Source: Fidelibacterota bacterium
Lineage (GTDB): Bacteria > Fidelibacterota > Marinisomatia > SCGC-AAA003-L08 > TS1B11
Assembly (NCBI GenBank): GCA_004124295.1
Contig: SCKI01000016.1
Span: 6,098-48,059, forward strand
Reading direction: 5' to 3'
Length of the DNA stretch: 41,962 bases
This document shows positions 8,170 to 15,966 of the stretch, piece after piece. The notes under the pieces were generated by a model. That model had not been told where the DNA came from and searched no databases. It saw nothing but the letters and a program-made list of their open reading frames with translations. The translations under genes were made by a program, and so were the position numbers. How positions within the stretch are numbered: position 1 is the stretch's first letter; the number at the start of each line of letters is the position of its first letter.

Positions 8170-9042
8170 TCAACCGGTGACCGGATCCGGTTGGGCAGCC
8201 CCCATCAGGCCCCGCAGCAGCTGCAGTTCCCCGGCATACTCGGACTCATCGTCCACCGGTGTTTCCAGAATGGCCGGGGTATGCTCGAAACGCTCATCGT
8301 TCACCAGGCACCAGAACGGCGCCAGCCCGATGAACCCCTGGCCCAGTTTTTCGTGACGGTCGACCCGGTTGCCCAGCTCCTTCTTGCTGTCGTTTATGTG
8401 GAAGGCCAGCAGGCGCTCCAGGCCGATGACGCCATCGAATTTCCGCATGGCGTCCTCCCAGCCGTCGGGGGTGCGCAGATCGTAGCCGGCGGCAAAGGCG
8501 TGCTGGGTGTCGAAACAGACCCCCATGCGGTCCCCGGCCTCGATGGGCGCCAGGATATCGGCGATCTGCTCGAAGGTATGCCCGACCGTGGTACCCTGGC
8601 CGGCAGTGATCTCCACCAGCAGCTTGACCTTCTGGTCGGGACGCTCCGCCAGGACCAGGTTAAGGCTCTCGGCCACCATGGCGCAGCCGGCCTCATAACC
8701 GGCCCCCATGTGGGCCCCGGGATGGAAAACAATGTAGTCGATGCCCAGGGATTCGCTGCGGTCCATTTCCTCGATGAAGGCGTTCCGGGCCCGCTTGAGC
8801 TTCCACTTTTCGGCGGAGCAGAGATTGATCAGGTAGCTGTCGTGCGTGATGCTCACCTGAGGTTGCCCCTGGGCCATGCCATCCTTGAAGCCGCTGATAT
8901 TTTCATCGGAAAGCGGTTTGGCCTGCCACTGGTTCTGGTTGGCAGTGAACACCTGGATGGCATCCGCGCTGATCTCCCGGCCCCGGCCGGGGGCATTCTG
9001 GGCGCCGCCAGCGGCTGATACGTGGGCTCCCAACAGGGCCAC
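8170..9042 (-). CDS. nfo: Endonuclease IV (AP endonuclease)
   Basis: Zinc-dependent AP endonuclease of base-excision repair. It cuts 5' of abasic sites. Family motifs appear in order: GAHVSAAGG at the start, THDSYLINL, FHPGAHMG (metal-binding histidine), LLVEITAGQGTTVG (glutamate ligand), CFDTQHAFAAGYD (aspartate and histidine ligands) and FHINDSKKELGNRVDRHEKLGQG. Its 290 residues are typical. The GTG start overlaps the TAG stop of folE by one base, which implies translational coupling to the folE-queD pair. No functional link with pterin synthesis is known; co-transcription may be incidental. Confidence 0.95.
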   Translation of the reverse strand: MALLGAHVSAAGGAQNAPGRGREISADAIQVFTANQNQWQAKPLSDENISGFKDGMAQGQPQVSITHDSYLINLCSAEKWKLKRARNAFIEEMDRSESLGIDYIVFHPGAHMGAGYEAGCAMVAESLNLVLAERPDQKVKLLVEITAGQGTTVGHTFEQIADILAPIEAGDRMGVCFDTQHAFAAGYDLRTPDGWEDAMRKFDGVIGLERLLAFHINDSKKELGNRVDRHEKLGQGFIGLAPFWCLVNDERFEHTPAILETPVDDESEYAGELQLLRGLMGAAQPDPVTG

Positions 9043-9617
9043 TATACCCTGCGCATGCCGACGATGTTGAAAAACTCCTCACGGGTCTTCCGGTCGTCGC
9101 GGAACACGCCTACCATGTGGGAAGTGCTGGCGTAGCTGTTCTGCTTCTCCACCCCCCGCATCTGCATGCACATATGGACCCCCTCAATCACCACCCCGAC
9201 GCCGGCCGGATGCAATATGGACATGATGGCGTCGCCGATCTGCTGGGTCATGCGCTCCTGTACCTGCAGACGCCGGGCGAACATATCCACAATGCGGGGT
9301 ATTTTGGAGAGGCCGATAACCTTGCCGCTGGGCAGGTAGCCGATGTGGGCCTTGCCGAAAAATGGCAGCAGGTGGTGTTCGCAGAGGGAGAAGAAGTCGA
9401 TATCCTTCACCGTCACCATTTCGTCATAGTCCTCATCGAAACAGGCGTCACCGACCACCTCCTCCAGGGTCTGCTCGTAGCCTTTGGAAAAGAATTCCCA
9501 GGCCTTGGCTACCCGGGACGGGGTCCTGCGCAGCCCTTGGCGGCCGGGGTCCTCGCCGACTTCCCGGAGCAGTTCGGCGGTCAGTTCTTCTATTCGGGTC
9601 CGGGATGAGGCGTTCAC
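9042..9617 (-). CDS. folE: GTP cyclohydrolase I
   Basis: Converts GTP to 7,8-dihydroneopterin triphosphate, the entry to folate and queuosine pathways. The zinc site is visible as [18 protein letters not shown] and [15 protein letters not shown]. Other family blocks are [23 protein letters not shown] (split over residues 105-130) and EFFNIVG at the end. The GTG start overlaps the queD stop in a GTGA arrangement, and the downstream nfo overlaps by one base, giving a queD-folE-nfo transcription unit. Together with queD and the nearby queE this favours a role in queuosine precursor supply, although folate supply is not excluded. Confidence 0.95.
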   Translation of the reverse strand: MNASSRTRIEELTAELLREVGEDPGRQGLRRTPSRVAKAWEFFSKGYEQTLEEVVGDACFDEDYDEMVTVKDIDFFSLCEHHLLPFFGKAHIGYLPSGKVIGLSKIPRIVDMFARRLQVQERMTQQIGDAIMSILHPAGVGVVIEGVHMCMQMRGVEKQNSYASTSHMVGVFRDDRKTREEFFNIVGMRRV

Positions 9618-10072
9618 TTGAAATCCCCCTGATGTGGCTGGTTTTCCCCGGCGCGGCCATCAAACTCGGCATAGATGGTGGGCGTCTCGTAGAGCCTGAT
9701 GCGGGCCAGTCTGACATCATCCGTTATGCGGGGAGAGAGTTGTTCCCAAATATAGCGGACGATATTTTCCGTGGTGGGCTGGCGGTCGGCGAACCAGGGG
9801 ATATCGACCTCAATGTGGGCATGATCGAGGAGATCGAGTACATGCTCCTGCACCAGCGCCTTGATCAGGTCCAGGTCGGCCAGAAAGCCGGTGTCGGGAT
9901 CGACCTCGCCGGTAAGGCTCACTTCGAGCTCATAATTATGCCCGTGGAGCCGGGAGTCATCACCAAAAGCGGCCAGGTTCTCCTCCTCGGACCAGGCGTG
10001 GTTCCAGTAGCGGTGGGCGGCGCTGAATTTGAACTTCTTCGTGAGGATGATCATTATACTTGTATTCTGCAT
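9614..10072 (-). CDS. queD: QueD/PTPS-family protein lacking the catalytic cysteine
   Basis: Member of the 6-pyruvoyl-tetrahydropterin synthase / 6-carboxytetrahydropterin synthase family, acting on the FolE product. Visible zinc ligands are FSAAHRYW and [11 protein letters not shown]. The aspartate-histidine pair is in LDHAHIEVD, and a substrate-binding glutamate is in [11 protein letters not shown]. In E. coli QueD a cysteine four residues before the first histidine of HGH is catalytic; here that position is aspartate (DSRLHGH), and the whole 152-residue protein contains no cysteine. A start at the ATG at 10052-10054 (MIILTKKF) is as plausible as the one chosen. Synteny with folE, and queE 3.4 kb away, favours queuosine; a PTPS-III-like folate role is the alternative. 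Confidence 0.85.
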   Translation of the reverse strand: MQNTSIMIILTKKFKFSAAHRYWNHAWSEEENLAAFGDDSRLHGHNYELEVSLTGEVDPDTGFLADLDLIKALVQEHVLDLLDHAHIEVDIPWFADRQPTTENIVRYIWEQLSPRITDDVRLARIRLYETPTIYAEFDGRAGENQPHQGDFK

Positions 10073-10124
10073 CCATTATGCAGCGCACTAATTTATAGCC
10101 GCCACCGCTGGGCAGGCACCTGTT

Positions 10125-10147
10125 TTTGTGACAGGATTTGTGACAGG
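10125..10147. promoter_or_regulatory. Direct repeat TTTGTGACAGG x2 upstream of queD
   Basis: Two copies of TTTGTGACAGG at 10125-10135 and 10137-10147, spaced 12 bases apart, lie between nth and queD about 55-75 bases upstream of the queD start. They could be an operator for the queD-folE-nfo unit. On the minus strand the same bases can also form a small CCTGT/ACAGG stem. No known riboswitch consensus fits. Confidence 0.3.
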
Positions 10148-10206
10148 CAGACAGGGATTTCCCCTCGGGTCGATGCCTTACAACGATGCCCCACAGCCTG
10201 GCCTGC

Positions 10207-10863
10207 TCAGGAAAGGGGCAGCTTGGCGGAGGGGCACAGATCGGCCAGGACGCAGTCTCCGCAACGGGGCCGCCGGGCGATGCAGATCTGCCGGCCGTGG
10301 TCGATGATACGGTGGCTGAACATGGTCCATTCCTCGGGCGGCAGCAGGTCCATGAGGCCATGCTCTATTCTCACCGCATCCTTGCTCTCGGCCAGTTCCA
10401 GCAGATTCGACAGCCGGATCATGTGGGTATCGACCACGATGCCGGGGACGCCGAACACGTTGCCCAGGATCACGTTGGCCGTCTTCCGGCCCACCCCCGG
10501 GAGCCGGACCAGCTCCGGCAAAGTGGCAGGTATCTCGCCGCCGTGATCGGCCATGACGGCCTGGGCCATGCCGCTCAGATTTTTCGCCTTGGCGTTGAAA
10601 AAGCCGGTGGAACGGATCGCCTCGCCGATCTCTTCCCGGGGCGCCGCAGCCAGCTCCTTCGGGCCCGGATAGGCGGCAAACAGTTCCGGCGTGACCATAT
10701 TCACCCGTTTATCGGTGCACTGCGCCGACAAGATGGTGGCCACCAGCAGTTGGTAGGCATTCTGGTGATGCAGGGCGCAGTGGGCGTCAGGATGTTCCAG
10801 GGTCAGGCGGCGGTTGATCTCGCCGGCCCGTTTGGCCTTGTTGGCTTTGCTTTCCCGGGCCAT
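10207..10863 (-). CDS. nth: Endonuclease III
   Basis: DNA glycosylase/AP lyase that removes oxidised pyrimidines. The helix-hairpin-helix motif is LPGVGRKTANVI with the catalytic lysine, followed by VDTHMIRLSNLL with the catalytic aspartate. The C-terminal 4Fe-4S loop has the exact C-x6-C-x2-C-x5-C spacing (CIARRPRCGDCVLADLC). Its 218 residues and the N-terminal basic stretch are normal. It lies two bases downstream of the DUF309 gene and upstream of queD with a roughly 135-base gap. Confidence 0.96.
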   Translation of the reverse strand: MARESKANKAKRAGEINRRLTLEHPDAHCALHHQNAYQLLVATILSAQCTDKRVNMVTPELFAAYPGPKELAAAPREEIGEAIRSTGFFNAKAKNLSGMAQAVMADHGGEIPATLPELVRLPGVGRKTANVILGNVFGVPGIVVDTHMIRLSNLLELAESKDAVRIEHGLMDLLPPEEWTMFSHRIIDHGRQICIARRPRCGDCVLADLCPSAKLPLS

Positions 10864-10865
10864 GC

Positions 10866-11291
10866 CTAGCTTTCCGCCGCCTCAGGCTCAGCCAGCACCG
10901 GCAGGCCGGACCAGTCGAAGTCGCCGGCTGAGGAGAGGGACTCGATCTGCTCCAGGGCGGCATCGACGAAAGTCAGCAGGGCGGAGACGTCCAGCCCACG
11001 GCCGGCAGGGAGCCCTTTTTCCAGCTTGGGCCGGCACTTGGTGAACAGTCCCCGGCCGCCCTTCAGATTGTCGTTGGTCATATGAAAGCAGCCCACCGCC
11101 AGCTGGATCAGTCCCTGGATGAACGTCCGGTCCCAGGGCCGGTGCCCGATCCAGAGCTCCTCCCAATACTCGTGGGCGTCGTAATAGTCGCCGCCGTTGA
11201 AGGCGCTGAGGCCGTGGCGATAAAGCTTTGTGGGGCTCCAGCCGCTGAAATCAGGTTCTGCCGTGGCGCTCAATCCTGTACCCTCAGTCAT
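10866..11291 (-). CDS. DUF309-family protein
   Basis: A 141-residue helical protein. The pattern YYDAHEYWEELWIG...DRTFIQGLIQLAVGCFHM...N..GG...F.K matches the DUF309 family, whose conserved HExWE and QGLIQLA segments suggest a small helical bundle, possibly metal-binding. Molecular function is not known. Its start overlaps the stop of the metallo-beta-lactamase-fold gene by four bases (ATGA type), so the two are probably co-translated, and nth follows two bases downstream. Confidence 0.8.
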   Translation of the reverse strand: MTEGTGLSATAEPDFSGWSPTKLYRHGLSAFNGGDYYDAHEYWEELWIGHRPWDRTFIQGLIQLAVGCFHMTNDNLKGGRGLFTKCRPKLEKGLPAGRGLDVSALLTFVDAALEQIESLSSAGDFDWSGLPVLAEPEAAES

Positions 11292-12160
11292 GGCACTGAG
11301 TCATATCGCTGGATGATCTGGTAGTCCTTGCCGCCGGGGGCGATCTTCACGCCGGGCACCTGGGGATCGTGGTCGAAAAAGAGCCACCACTCCTCCTCGG
11401 CAGCCTGGGCCAGCAGGGCCTGTTTTTCACGCAGCGTCTCCAGAGGACGCAGGTCGTAGCCCATGATGAAAGGCAGCCGCAGGTGGGCCGTGGTGGGGAT
11501 GGTGTCGCCGAGAAAAACCAAGGTGCTGCCGGCGCCCTTTTCCGACCCGCTGATCTTCACCATCTGATGGCCGTCGGTGTGGCCGTTTCCCCCCAGCAGC
11601 TGGATGCCGGGGGCAATCTCCTCCCCCGCCGGCAGAATTTCGAGCCGGCCGTGGCGCTGTAGGGGCATGAAATTGTCGGGGATGAACGAGGCCCGGTCCT
11701 TGGGGCTGGGATTGTTGGCCAGGTCCCATTGGGCCTGCTGCGTATAGTAGGTGGCCTGGGGAAATGCCGGTACCCATTCGTCGCCCTCCTTTATGGTGGC
11801 TCCGCCGGCGTGGTCGAAGTGCAGATGGGTCAGGATCACATCGGTCACCGCCTCGGGGCCGAAACCGGCCGCCGCCAGGGCCGTCTGCAGCGGGTTTTCC
11901 GGCTGCCGGAGGGCAAACATGTCGCGCTGTTTTTCCGCCCACTGGCCGCCCATGCCGGTGTCCACCAATATCAACCGGCCCTCTCCTTCGATGAGCAGGT
12001 GGCGCAGGGCCAGTTCGATGCGGTTGGCCTCGTCGGCAGGGTTGGAGCGCTCCCAGAGCGCCTTGGGCACGGAGCCGAACATGGCGCCGCCGTCAAGGCC
12101 GAAGCGCCCGGACTCCAGCAGGTGGATGGTCCAGGGGGGGATGGAGAGGGTTTCAGGCAT
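11288..12160 (-). CDS. Metallo-beta-lactamase-fold hydrolase
   Basis: A 290-residue cytoplasmic zinc hydrolase. It shows LILVDTGMG (first aspartate), the metal motif LTHLHFDHAGGA (HxHxDH), a GGNGHTDGHQMV histidine, FLGDTIPTTAHL (bridging aspartate) and a final FFDHDPQVPG histidine. The overall layout resembles the quorum-quenching lactonase/MBL hydrolase branch, but the substrate cannot be assigned. It is coupled to the downstream DUF309 gene. The start ATG has no obvious Shine-Dalgarno. The upstream spacer carries heptamer repeats. Confidence 0.88.
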   Translation of the reverse strand: MPETLSIPPWTIHLLESGRFGLDGGAMFGSVPKALWERSNPADEANRIELALRHLLIEGEGRLILVDTGMGGQWAEKQRDMFALRQPENPLQTALAAAGFGPEAVTDVILTHLHFDHAGGATIKEGDEWVPAFPQATYYTQQAQWDLANNPSPKDRASFIPDNFMPLQRHGRLEILPAGEEIAPGIQLLGGNGHTDGHQMVKISGSEKGAGSTLVFLGDTIPTTAHLRLPFIMGYDLRPLETLREKQALLAQAAEEEWWLFFDHDPQVPGVKIAPGGKDYQIIQRYDSVP

Positions 12161-12180
12161 GGGAGTCAGTTGGCCGTTTG

Positions 12181-12265
12181 CAGTTATCAGTCATCAGTCG
12201 TCAGTTGAAATTTACGATATTCCCATGCCCGGTTCCTGCCAACTGCCACGGCCACTGCCAACTAG
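12181..12265. repeat. Heptamer-type intergenic repeat, copy 1
   Basis: Starts with four near-perfect seven-base units CAGTTAT CAGTCAT CAGTCGT CAGTTGA at 12181-12208. It ends with an AACTGCC-type run (AACTGCCAC..CCACTGCCAACTA) near 12241-12264. The complementary-type arms (CAGT.../ACTG...) can pair. The same pattern recurs at 21482-21590 and 31831-31914. Confidence 0.7.
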
Positions 12266-13413
12266 TTCGTCCCTGATGGCAACATCTGCGCAATGACCCC
12301 CACCAACTGCCCCGCCACCACCGCCCCCACGCTCTCCCGCTCCTCCTCAGGTGCCACCCTCAGCAGCATGCGGGTCGCGTCGGCCCAGAGCAGCAGCTGG
12401 GGAGATATTTCGCCCGCGGCCTCATCGCTGGCGATCTCGAGCACCTCCAGTATCCAGCCCCGGTCGCCGGACTGGGCCAGGTGCCGCCCTATGCCGCTGC
12501 TCCGCTCGGTCTCCCCGGCTCGTGCCGCCGCCAACAATTCGGCAGGGGTGCCTTCGAAAACAGTGGCAGTGGCAGTAGCAGACAGGTCCGCCGTCAGCGC
12601 TGCCAGAGTTCGCCCCAGACGGTCGCTGAGGGCGGCAGCCTTCACGTGCTCGTCGGCCATGATCTGGGCGGCATGGGCGGTCAGCAATAGCAGCTCTGGC
12701 GGACCCGCCGGGAGCCGCTCCAGCACGTCCCAGGGGGTGACAGTGTCACTCCGCACCGTGTCCCTCTGCACAGTGTCCCCCTGTACGCGGGCTGCCAGCG
12801 GCTCGGCCGCCACTGCCTCAAGGGCCGGGATGATGAACTCCCCCAGGTTGAGGTGGCCCACGAAATAATAGGCCCGCTGGCAACTGTGCACAAAGGGCAG
12901 TAGGGTGGTTGCCCGGCGGGGGTCCCTGGCGGCCTGCTCCAGCAGGATATCAAACAGGAACTGCCGGCTGTCGGAGACCATCAGTATGCGGCCCAGTTGG
13001 GCAATCGCGGCCTCGCCGTCGCCGTCGGCCAGGGCATCCTCAAAATCGGCCACTGAAACGGTGAGGCCCAGCTGCTCCGGGTCGCCCACCAGCCGTTCCC
13101 GCTCGAAGGGGCTCCAGGTCAGGTCTGCGCAGAAGCCCAGGGCGGCTTGCATCAGGGCCTGACTCGGCCGGTCCGGCGCCAGTCCTATCAGCGCCTTGGC
13201 CCCCTGTACCAGTACCAGCGGGTGCTCCAGCAGGTTGCCGCTGACCGGAGCCGTGGCGGCAGTCAGCAGCAGACTTTCGAACGCCTCCAGCGCCTCATCG
13301 GTGGTGTAGGCGTCCTGCCGCAAATCCGGGATGGGCCGGGCCGTCTTGGATTCAGGCTGGGGGCCGGCGCGTTCCGGCCCGAAATTCGATTCGGCAGGTG
13401 GCTGGGTGGTCAT
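12262..13413 (-). CDS. Unknown helical protein, 383 aa
   Basis: Not recognised. The protein is rich in alanine, leucine and acidic residues. It starts with a disordered, proline-rich stretch of about 35 residues, followed by amphipathic helices (TTDEALEAFESLLLTAA, HPLVLVQGAKALIGLAP). No transmembrane segment, signal peptide or catalytic motif is evident, and a helical-repeat scaffold is possible. Around residues 210-225 it carries three imperfect copies of a five-residue unit (GDTVQ RDTVR SDTVT), a recent in-frame expansion at DNA level. It is divergent from queE, with about 48 bases between starts. GC-rich codon use matches its neighbours. Confidence 0.65.
   Translation of the reverse strand: MTTQPPAESNFGPERAGPQPESKTARPIPDLRQDAYTTDEALEAFESLLLTAATAPVSGNLLEHPLVLVQGAKALIGLAPDRPSQALMQAALGFCADLTWSPFERERLVGDPEQLGLTVSVADFEDALADGDGEAAIAQLGRILMVSDSRQFLFDILLEQAARDPRRATTLLPFVHSCQRAYYFVGHLNLGEFIIPALEAVAAEPLAARVQGDTVQRDTVRSDTVTPWDVLERLPAGPPELLLLTAHAAQIMADEHVKAAALSDRLGRTLAALTADLSATATATVFEGTPAELLAAARAGETERSSGIGRHLAQSGDRGWILEVLEIASDEAAGEISPQLLLWADATRMLLRVAPEEERESVGAVVAGQLVGVIAQMLPSGTN
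12740..12784. repeat. Three 15-base tandem units in the 383-aa gene
   Basis: Units ACAGTGTCACTCCGC, ACCGTGTCCCTCTGC and ACAGTGTCCCCCTGT are consecutive. The period is a multiple of three, so copy-number changes keep the frame. Confidence 0.85.
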
Positions 13414-13461
13414 AAAGGGTCAATTCCGGCAGGCAGCGGATATAAATTCTGCCCACCGGCC

Positions 13462-14100
13462 ATGCTGAAGGTAAACGAGATATTCCACAGCATACAAGGG
13501 GAGTCGTCCCACGCCGGGCGGCCCTGCGTCTTCGTGCGCCTGACCGGCTGCAACCTGCGCTGCACCTACTGCGACACCGAGTACGCCTTCTACGAAGGTG
13601 AGGACATGGCCGAGGATGAGATTCTGGAGCAGGTGGCGGCCTTCAAAACCCCCCTGGTGGAGGTCACCGGCGGCGAGCCGTTGATGCAGGCCGGGGTCAT
13701 CCCCCTGATGGCTCGGCTGCTGGCCGACGGCTATGAGGTAATGCTGGAGACCGGCGGTTCGCTGCCGGTCAGCGACGTTCCGGCGGAGGTGTTCAAAATC
13801 GTCGATTTCAAGACCCCATCATCGGGGATGGAGAAGCACAATCTGTGGTCCATTCTGGATGATCTCGCCGGGCATGATGAGATCAAGTTCGTGATCGGAG
13901 ACCGGGCCGACTTCGACTGGGCCACGGCTCAGGTCAGGCAACGGGGCCTGACCCAGCGGCATACGGTCCTCTTTTCACCGACATTCGGCGATCTCGATCC
14001 GCAGGAACTGGCCGGCTGGATTCTGGCCGCTGCCCTGCCGGTCCGCCTGCAGCTGCAGCTGCACAAGATCATTTGGGACCCCAGCCTGCGGGGTGTCTAG
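13462..14100 (+). CDS. queE: 7-carboxy-7-deazaguanine synthase QueE
   Basis: Radical-SAM enzyme that ring-contracts 6-carboxytetrahydropterin to 7-carboxy-7-deazaguanine, after QueD in the queuosine pathway. It shows FHSIQGESSHAGRPCVFVRL, the cluster motif CNLRCTYCDTEYAF, and VTGGEPLMQ (SAM-binding GGE). The C-terminal block LQLQLHKIIWDP is typical. The frame is open far upstream (from 13147), but homology starts at the ATG at 13462, giving a normal 212 residues. A TATAAAT at 13441-13447 may be the -10 box of its promoter in the short divergent spacer. queC is not in view. Confidence 0.95.
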   Translation: MLKVNEIFHSIQGESSHAGRPCVFVRLTGCNLRCTYCDTEYAFYEGEDMAEDEILEQVAAFKTPLVEVTGGEPLMQAGVIPLMARLLADGYEVMLETGGSLPVSDVPAEVFKIVDFKTPSSGMEKHNLWSILDDLAGHDEIKFVIGDRADFDWATAQVRQRGLTQRHTVLFSPTFGDLDPQELAGWILAAALPVRLQLQLHKIIWDPSLRGV

Positions 14101-14112
14101 GCCCATAAACAG

Positions 14113-14140
14113 AAAAGCCCGGCCGCTAAGCCAGGCTTTT
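14113..14140. terminator. Bidirectional terminator between queE and flagellin
   Basis: Inverted repeat AAAAGCC (14113-14119) / GGCTTTT (14134-14140) with a short GC-rich loop. It lies 12 bases after the queE stop and about 30 bases beyond the flagellin stop on the other strand. U-tracts would be produced in both directions. Confidence 0.7.
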
Positions 14141-14169
14141 CCTGGAGGAACCCCAACAAGAGGCGCTTT

Positions 14170-14994
14170 TTACTGCGCTATGAGCGATAGGACCTGCCGG
14201 GGAGCCACAAGGGCTTTTTGCATGGATGTGAATCCTGACTGCTGTACCAGCCGGATGCGCGACATGCGCATCTGTTCCGCAGCATAATCAATATCCTCTA
14301 CCCTACTGCGCGCTGCCTCTACACTCGTAATCTGAGCCTGTGTCGACACCATCTTGGACTGGAAGCGCATGATGAGTTCGCCGGTACCCTGCATACCCAG
14401 TTGGAGGGTAAGTAGGGCATCATCCACCTGCGTCAGCGCTACGCTCGCGGTCGCATTGCTTGACACGTCGATTCCAGCAAGCGCCAGGGCCGAGCTGCGT
14501 ACATCACTTAAATTGATGACGGTTGTCTCACCCGCTGACGCTCCGGTCTGAAATCGCTTACCGGTATACGTGCCGTCCAGAAGTACAAGACCCTGGAAGG
14601 TAGCCGTACTGATCGTATCATCAATCTCCTCAACCAGAGCGTCGATCTGCCCCTGTACAGCAATCCGCTGTACGGGGGAAAATGCATCGTCAGCGCCCTG
14701 CACTACCAGCTCCTTGATTTTAATAACCATGGCGTTGATAACGTCATACGATCCGGCTGCTGTGTTCAGGAGACTTTCGGCGTTACCAATATTCGCAAGC
14801 GCCTGTGTCAGCCCTCTGCGCCGTGCCTCCATGTTTCTAGCCAGGGAGAACCCGGATGCGTCGTCCATTGTTGAGTTGATTCGTTTGCCCGTTGAAAGGG
14901 CCAGTTGCCCCCGGGCCGCCTGACGGCTGATTTTTTCCAGCACGTTTCGGCTAAGCGTGGCGATCGTGTTCGCTCTGATCCTGGTAAAGCTCAT
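14170..14994 (-). CDS. fliC: Flagellin
   Basis: A 274-residue filament protein with only the conserved D0/D1 ends. The N-terminal half has GQLALSTGKRINSTMDDASGFSLA (split over residues 30-53), GLTQALANIGNAESLLNTA and VQGQIDALVEEIDDTISTATF. The C-terminus has SRVEDIDYAAEQMRMSRI and APRQVLSLIAQ. The variable D2/D3 region is almost absent, so the filament would be thin. A strong Shine-Dalgarno AAGGAGG lies five bases before the ATG, which suggests high expression. No other flagellar gene, chaperone (FliS) or cap gene is nearby. Export would use the flagellar type III apparatus; alternatively it is an orphan. Confidence 0.88.
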   Translation of the reverse strand: MSFTRIRANTIATLSRNVLEKISRQAARGQLALSTGKRINSTMDDASGFSLARNMEARRRGLTQALANIGNAESLLNTAAGSYDVINAMVIKIKELVVQGADDAFSPVQRIAVQGQIDALVEEIDDTISTATFQGLVLLDGTYTGKRFQTGASAGETTVINLSDVRSSALALAGIDVSSNATASVALTQVDDALLTLQLGMQGTGELIMRFQSKMVSTQAQITSVEAARSRVEDIDYAAEQMRMSRIRLVQQSGFTSMQKALVAPRQVLSLIAQ

Positions 14995-15017
14995 GGATAC
15001 CTCCTTGTTTCATGAGC

Positions 15018-15041
15018 ACCGGGCATCCGTGCCCGGTTTTT
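15018..15041. terminator. Hairpin in the flagellin leader
   Basis: Perfect eight-base stem ACCGGGCA / TGCCCGGT with a TCCG loop, followed on the plus strand by TTTT. It sits about 24 bases upstream of the flagellin start, just before its ribosome-binding site. On the minus strand it would be a stable 5'-leader hairpin. On the plus strand it looks like an intrinsic terminator, although no plus-strand gene precedes it. The remaining spacer to 15194 shows nothing further. Confidence 0.55.
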
Positions 15042-15194
15042 GTGGCTTTGGCGCGCCGACCCTATCGCCAGGCCGACGCTGTACCCGGCGTCCCGTCCTC
15101 GGGATCGCCTGGATTATCGCTCTGCATCCACTATCGGCCGATAACCGGGAATCTTTAGAATATAGGTGATTTCTCGACGGGAGGAATGAGGTTG

Positions 15195-15770
15195 CTAGCG
15201 CTGGACACGGACACCGGAGGCCTCTTTACGGTCCTTACGGCGCTTCGTTTCGGCGTCCATCCTGATGGCCAGATAGCGTCTGTCGCTGCTGCTGAGCAGC
15301 CCCCGGTTGCTGCGGGGGACCTTCAGTACCCGCGCATACTGGATACCTTCAATCATGATCCCGTCCGTCATCAGTTCCAGACCCTGGCCCAGGTCCTGGT
15401 AAAACAGAGTCGGCAGATCGGGATCGAAACGGATGTGGTATTCCCTGGAGATACGGTCATACCGCACCAGGGTGCCGGGAGTGTTCTTGTCAATGGTGAG
15501 ACGGTGGTCCGTCCGCTGGCTGGTGGAGATCAATGCCTGGCGCCGGACCTGCTGCACCAACTCCTCCGATTGCGCCTCGAAGATGATCTCCTCATTGCCG
15601 GAGAAATACTGCAATTTGCGTAGGTCGGCACTATTCAGCTCCGCCAGATCCTCGGCAGTGATGACCACGAGCGGCGCACCGCAGCGAATGAGACCCAGGA
15701 TCAACAACCCCCAAAAGGCCGCACGGACCGCGCGTGCCGGGGTCGGCTGACTATGCCGGAAACTGTGCAT
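15195..15770 (-). CDS. Unknown exported or membrane-anchored protein, 191 aa
   Basis: Begins with a basic stretch and a hydrophobic segment (AFWGLLILGLIRCGAPL, residues about 18-34). This is either a signal anchor or a lipoprotein signal with an unusual arginine before the cysteine. The rest is mixed alpha/beta and charged, ending in a strongly basic tail (AETKRRKDRKEASGVRVQR). Features such as GTLVRYDRISREYHIRFD and LMTDGIMIEGIQYARVLKVPRS do not match a family I know. It is monocistronic on the minus strand and divergent from sat-cysC with a 196-base spacer. Confidence 0.6.
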   Translation of the reverse strand: MHSFRHSQPTPARAVRAAFWGLLILGLIRCGAPLVVITAEDLAELNSADLRKLQYFSGNEEIIFEAQSEELVQQVRRQALISTSQRTDHRLTIDKNTPGTLVRYDRISREYHIRFDPDLPTLFYQDLGQGLELMTDGIMIEGIQYARVLKVPRSNRGLLSSSDRRYLAIRMDAETKRRKDRKEASGVRVQR

Positions 15771-15966
15771 ACTTTGCGGAGAGTACCACTACGCACTTAC
15801 AAAGTCAAGTCCCCTAGCGGATATATCCGGCCGTCATTGCCGCTCCACCAGGCGGGAAGTAGCCTTGGTCACCTTTTTGCCGCCGTCGTAACTTGAGCCG
15901 TTTCTAATACCCCTTGGGGGAACACGTTGCCCGGGCCGGCAGGGCAATATCCTTAAACGAAGGATC

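Noticed and set aside
10073..10206. preQ1 riboswitch upstream of queD
   Set aside because: The minus-strand leader has no match to the conserved preQ1 core; only a short hairpin and direct repeats are visible.
12181..12265. CRISPR array
   Set aside because: Units are about seven bases and contiguous, without spacers, and no cas genes are present.
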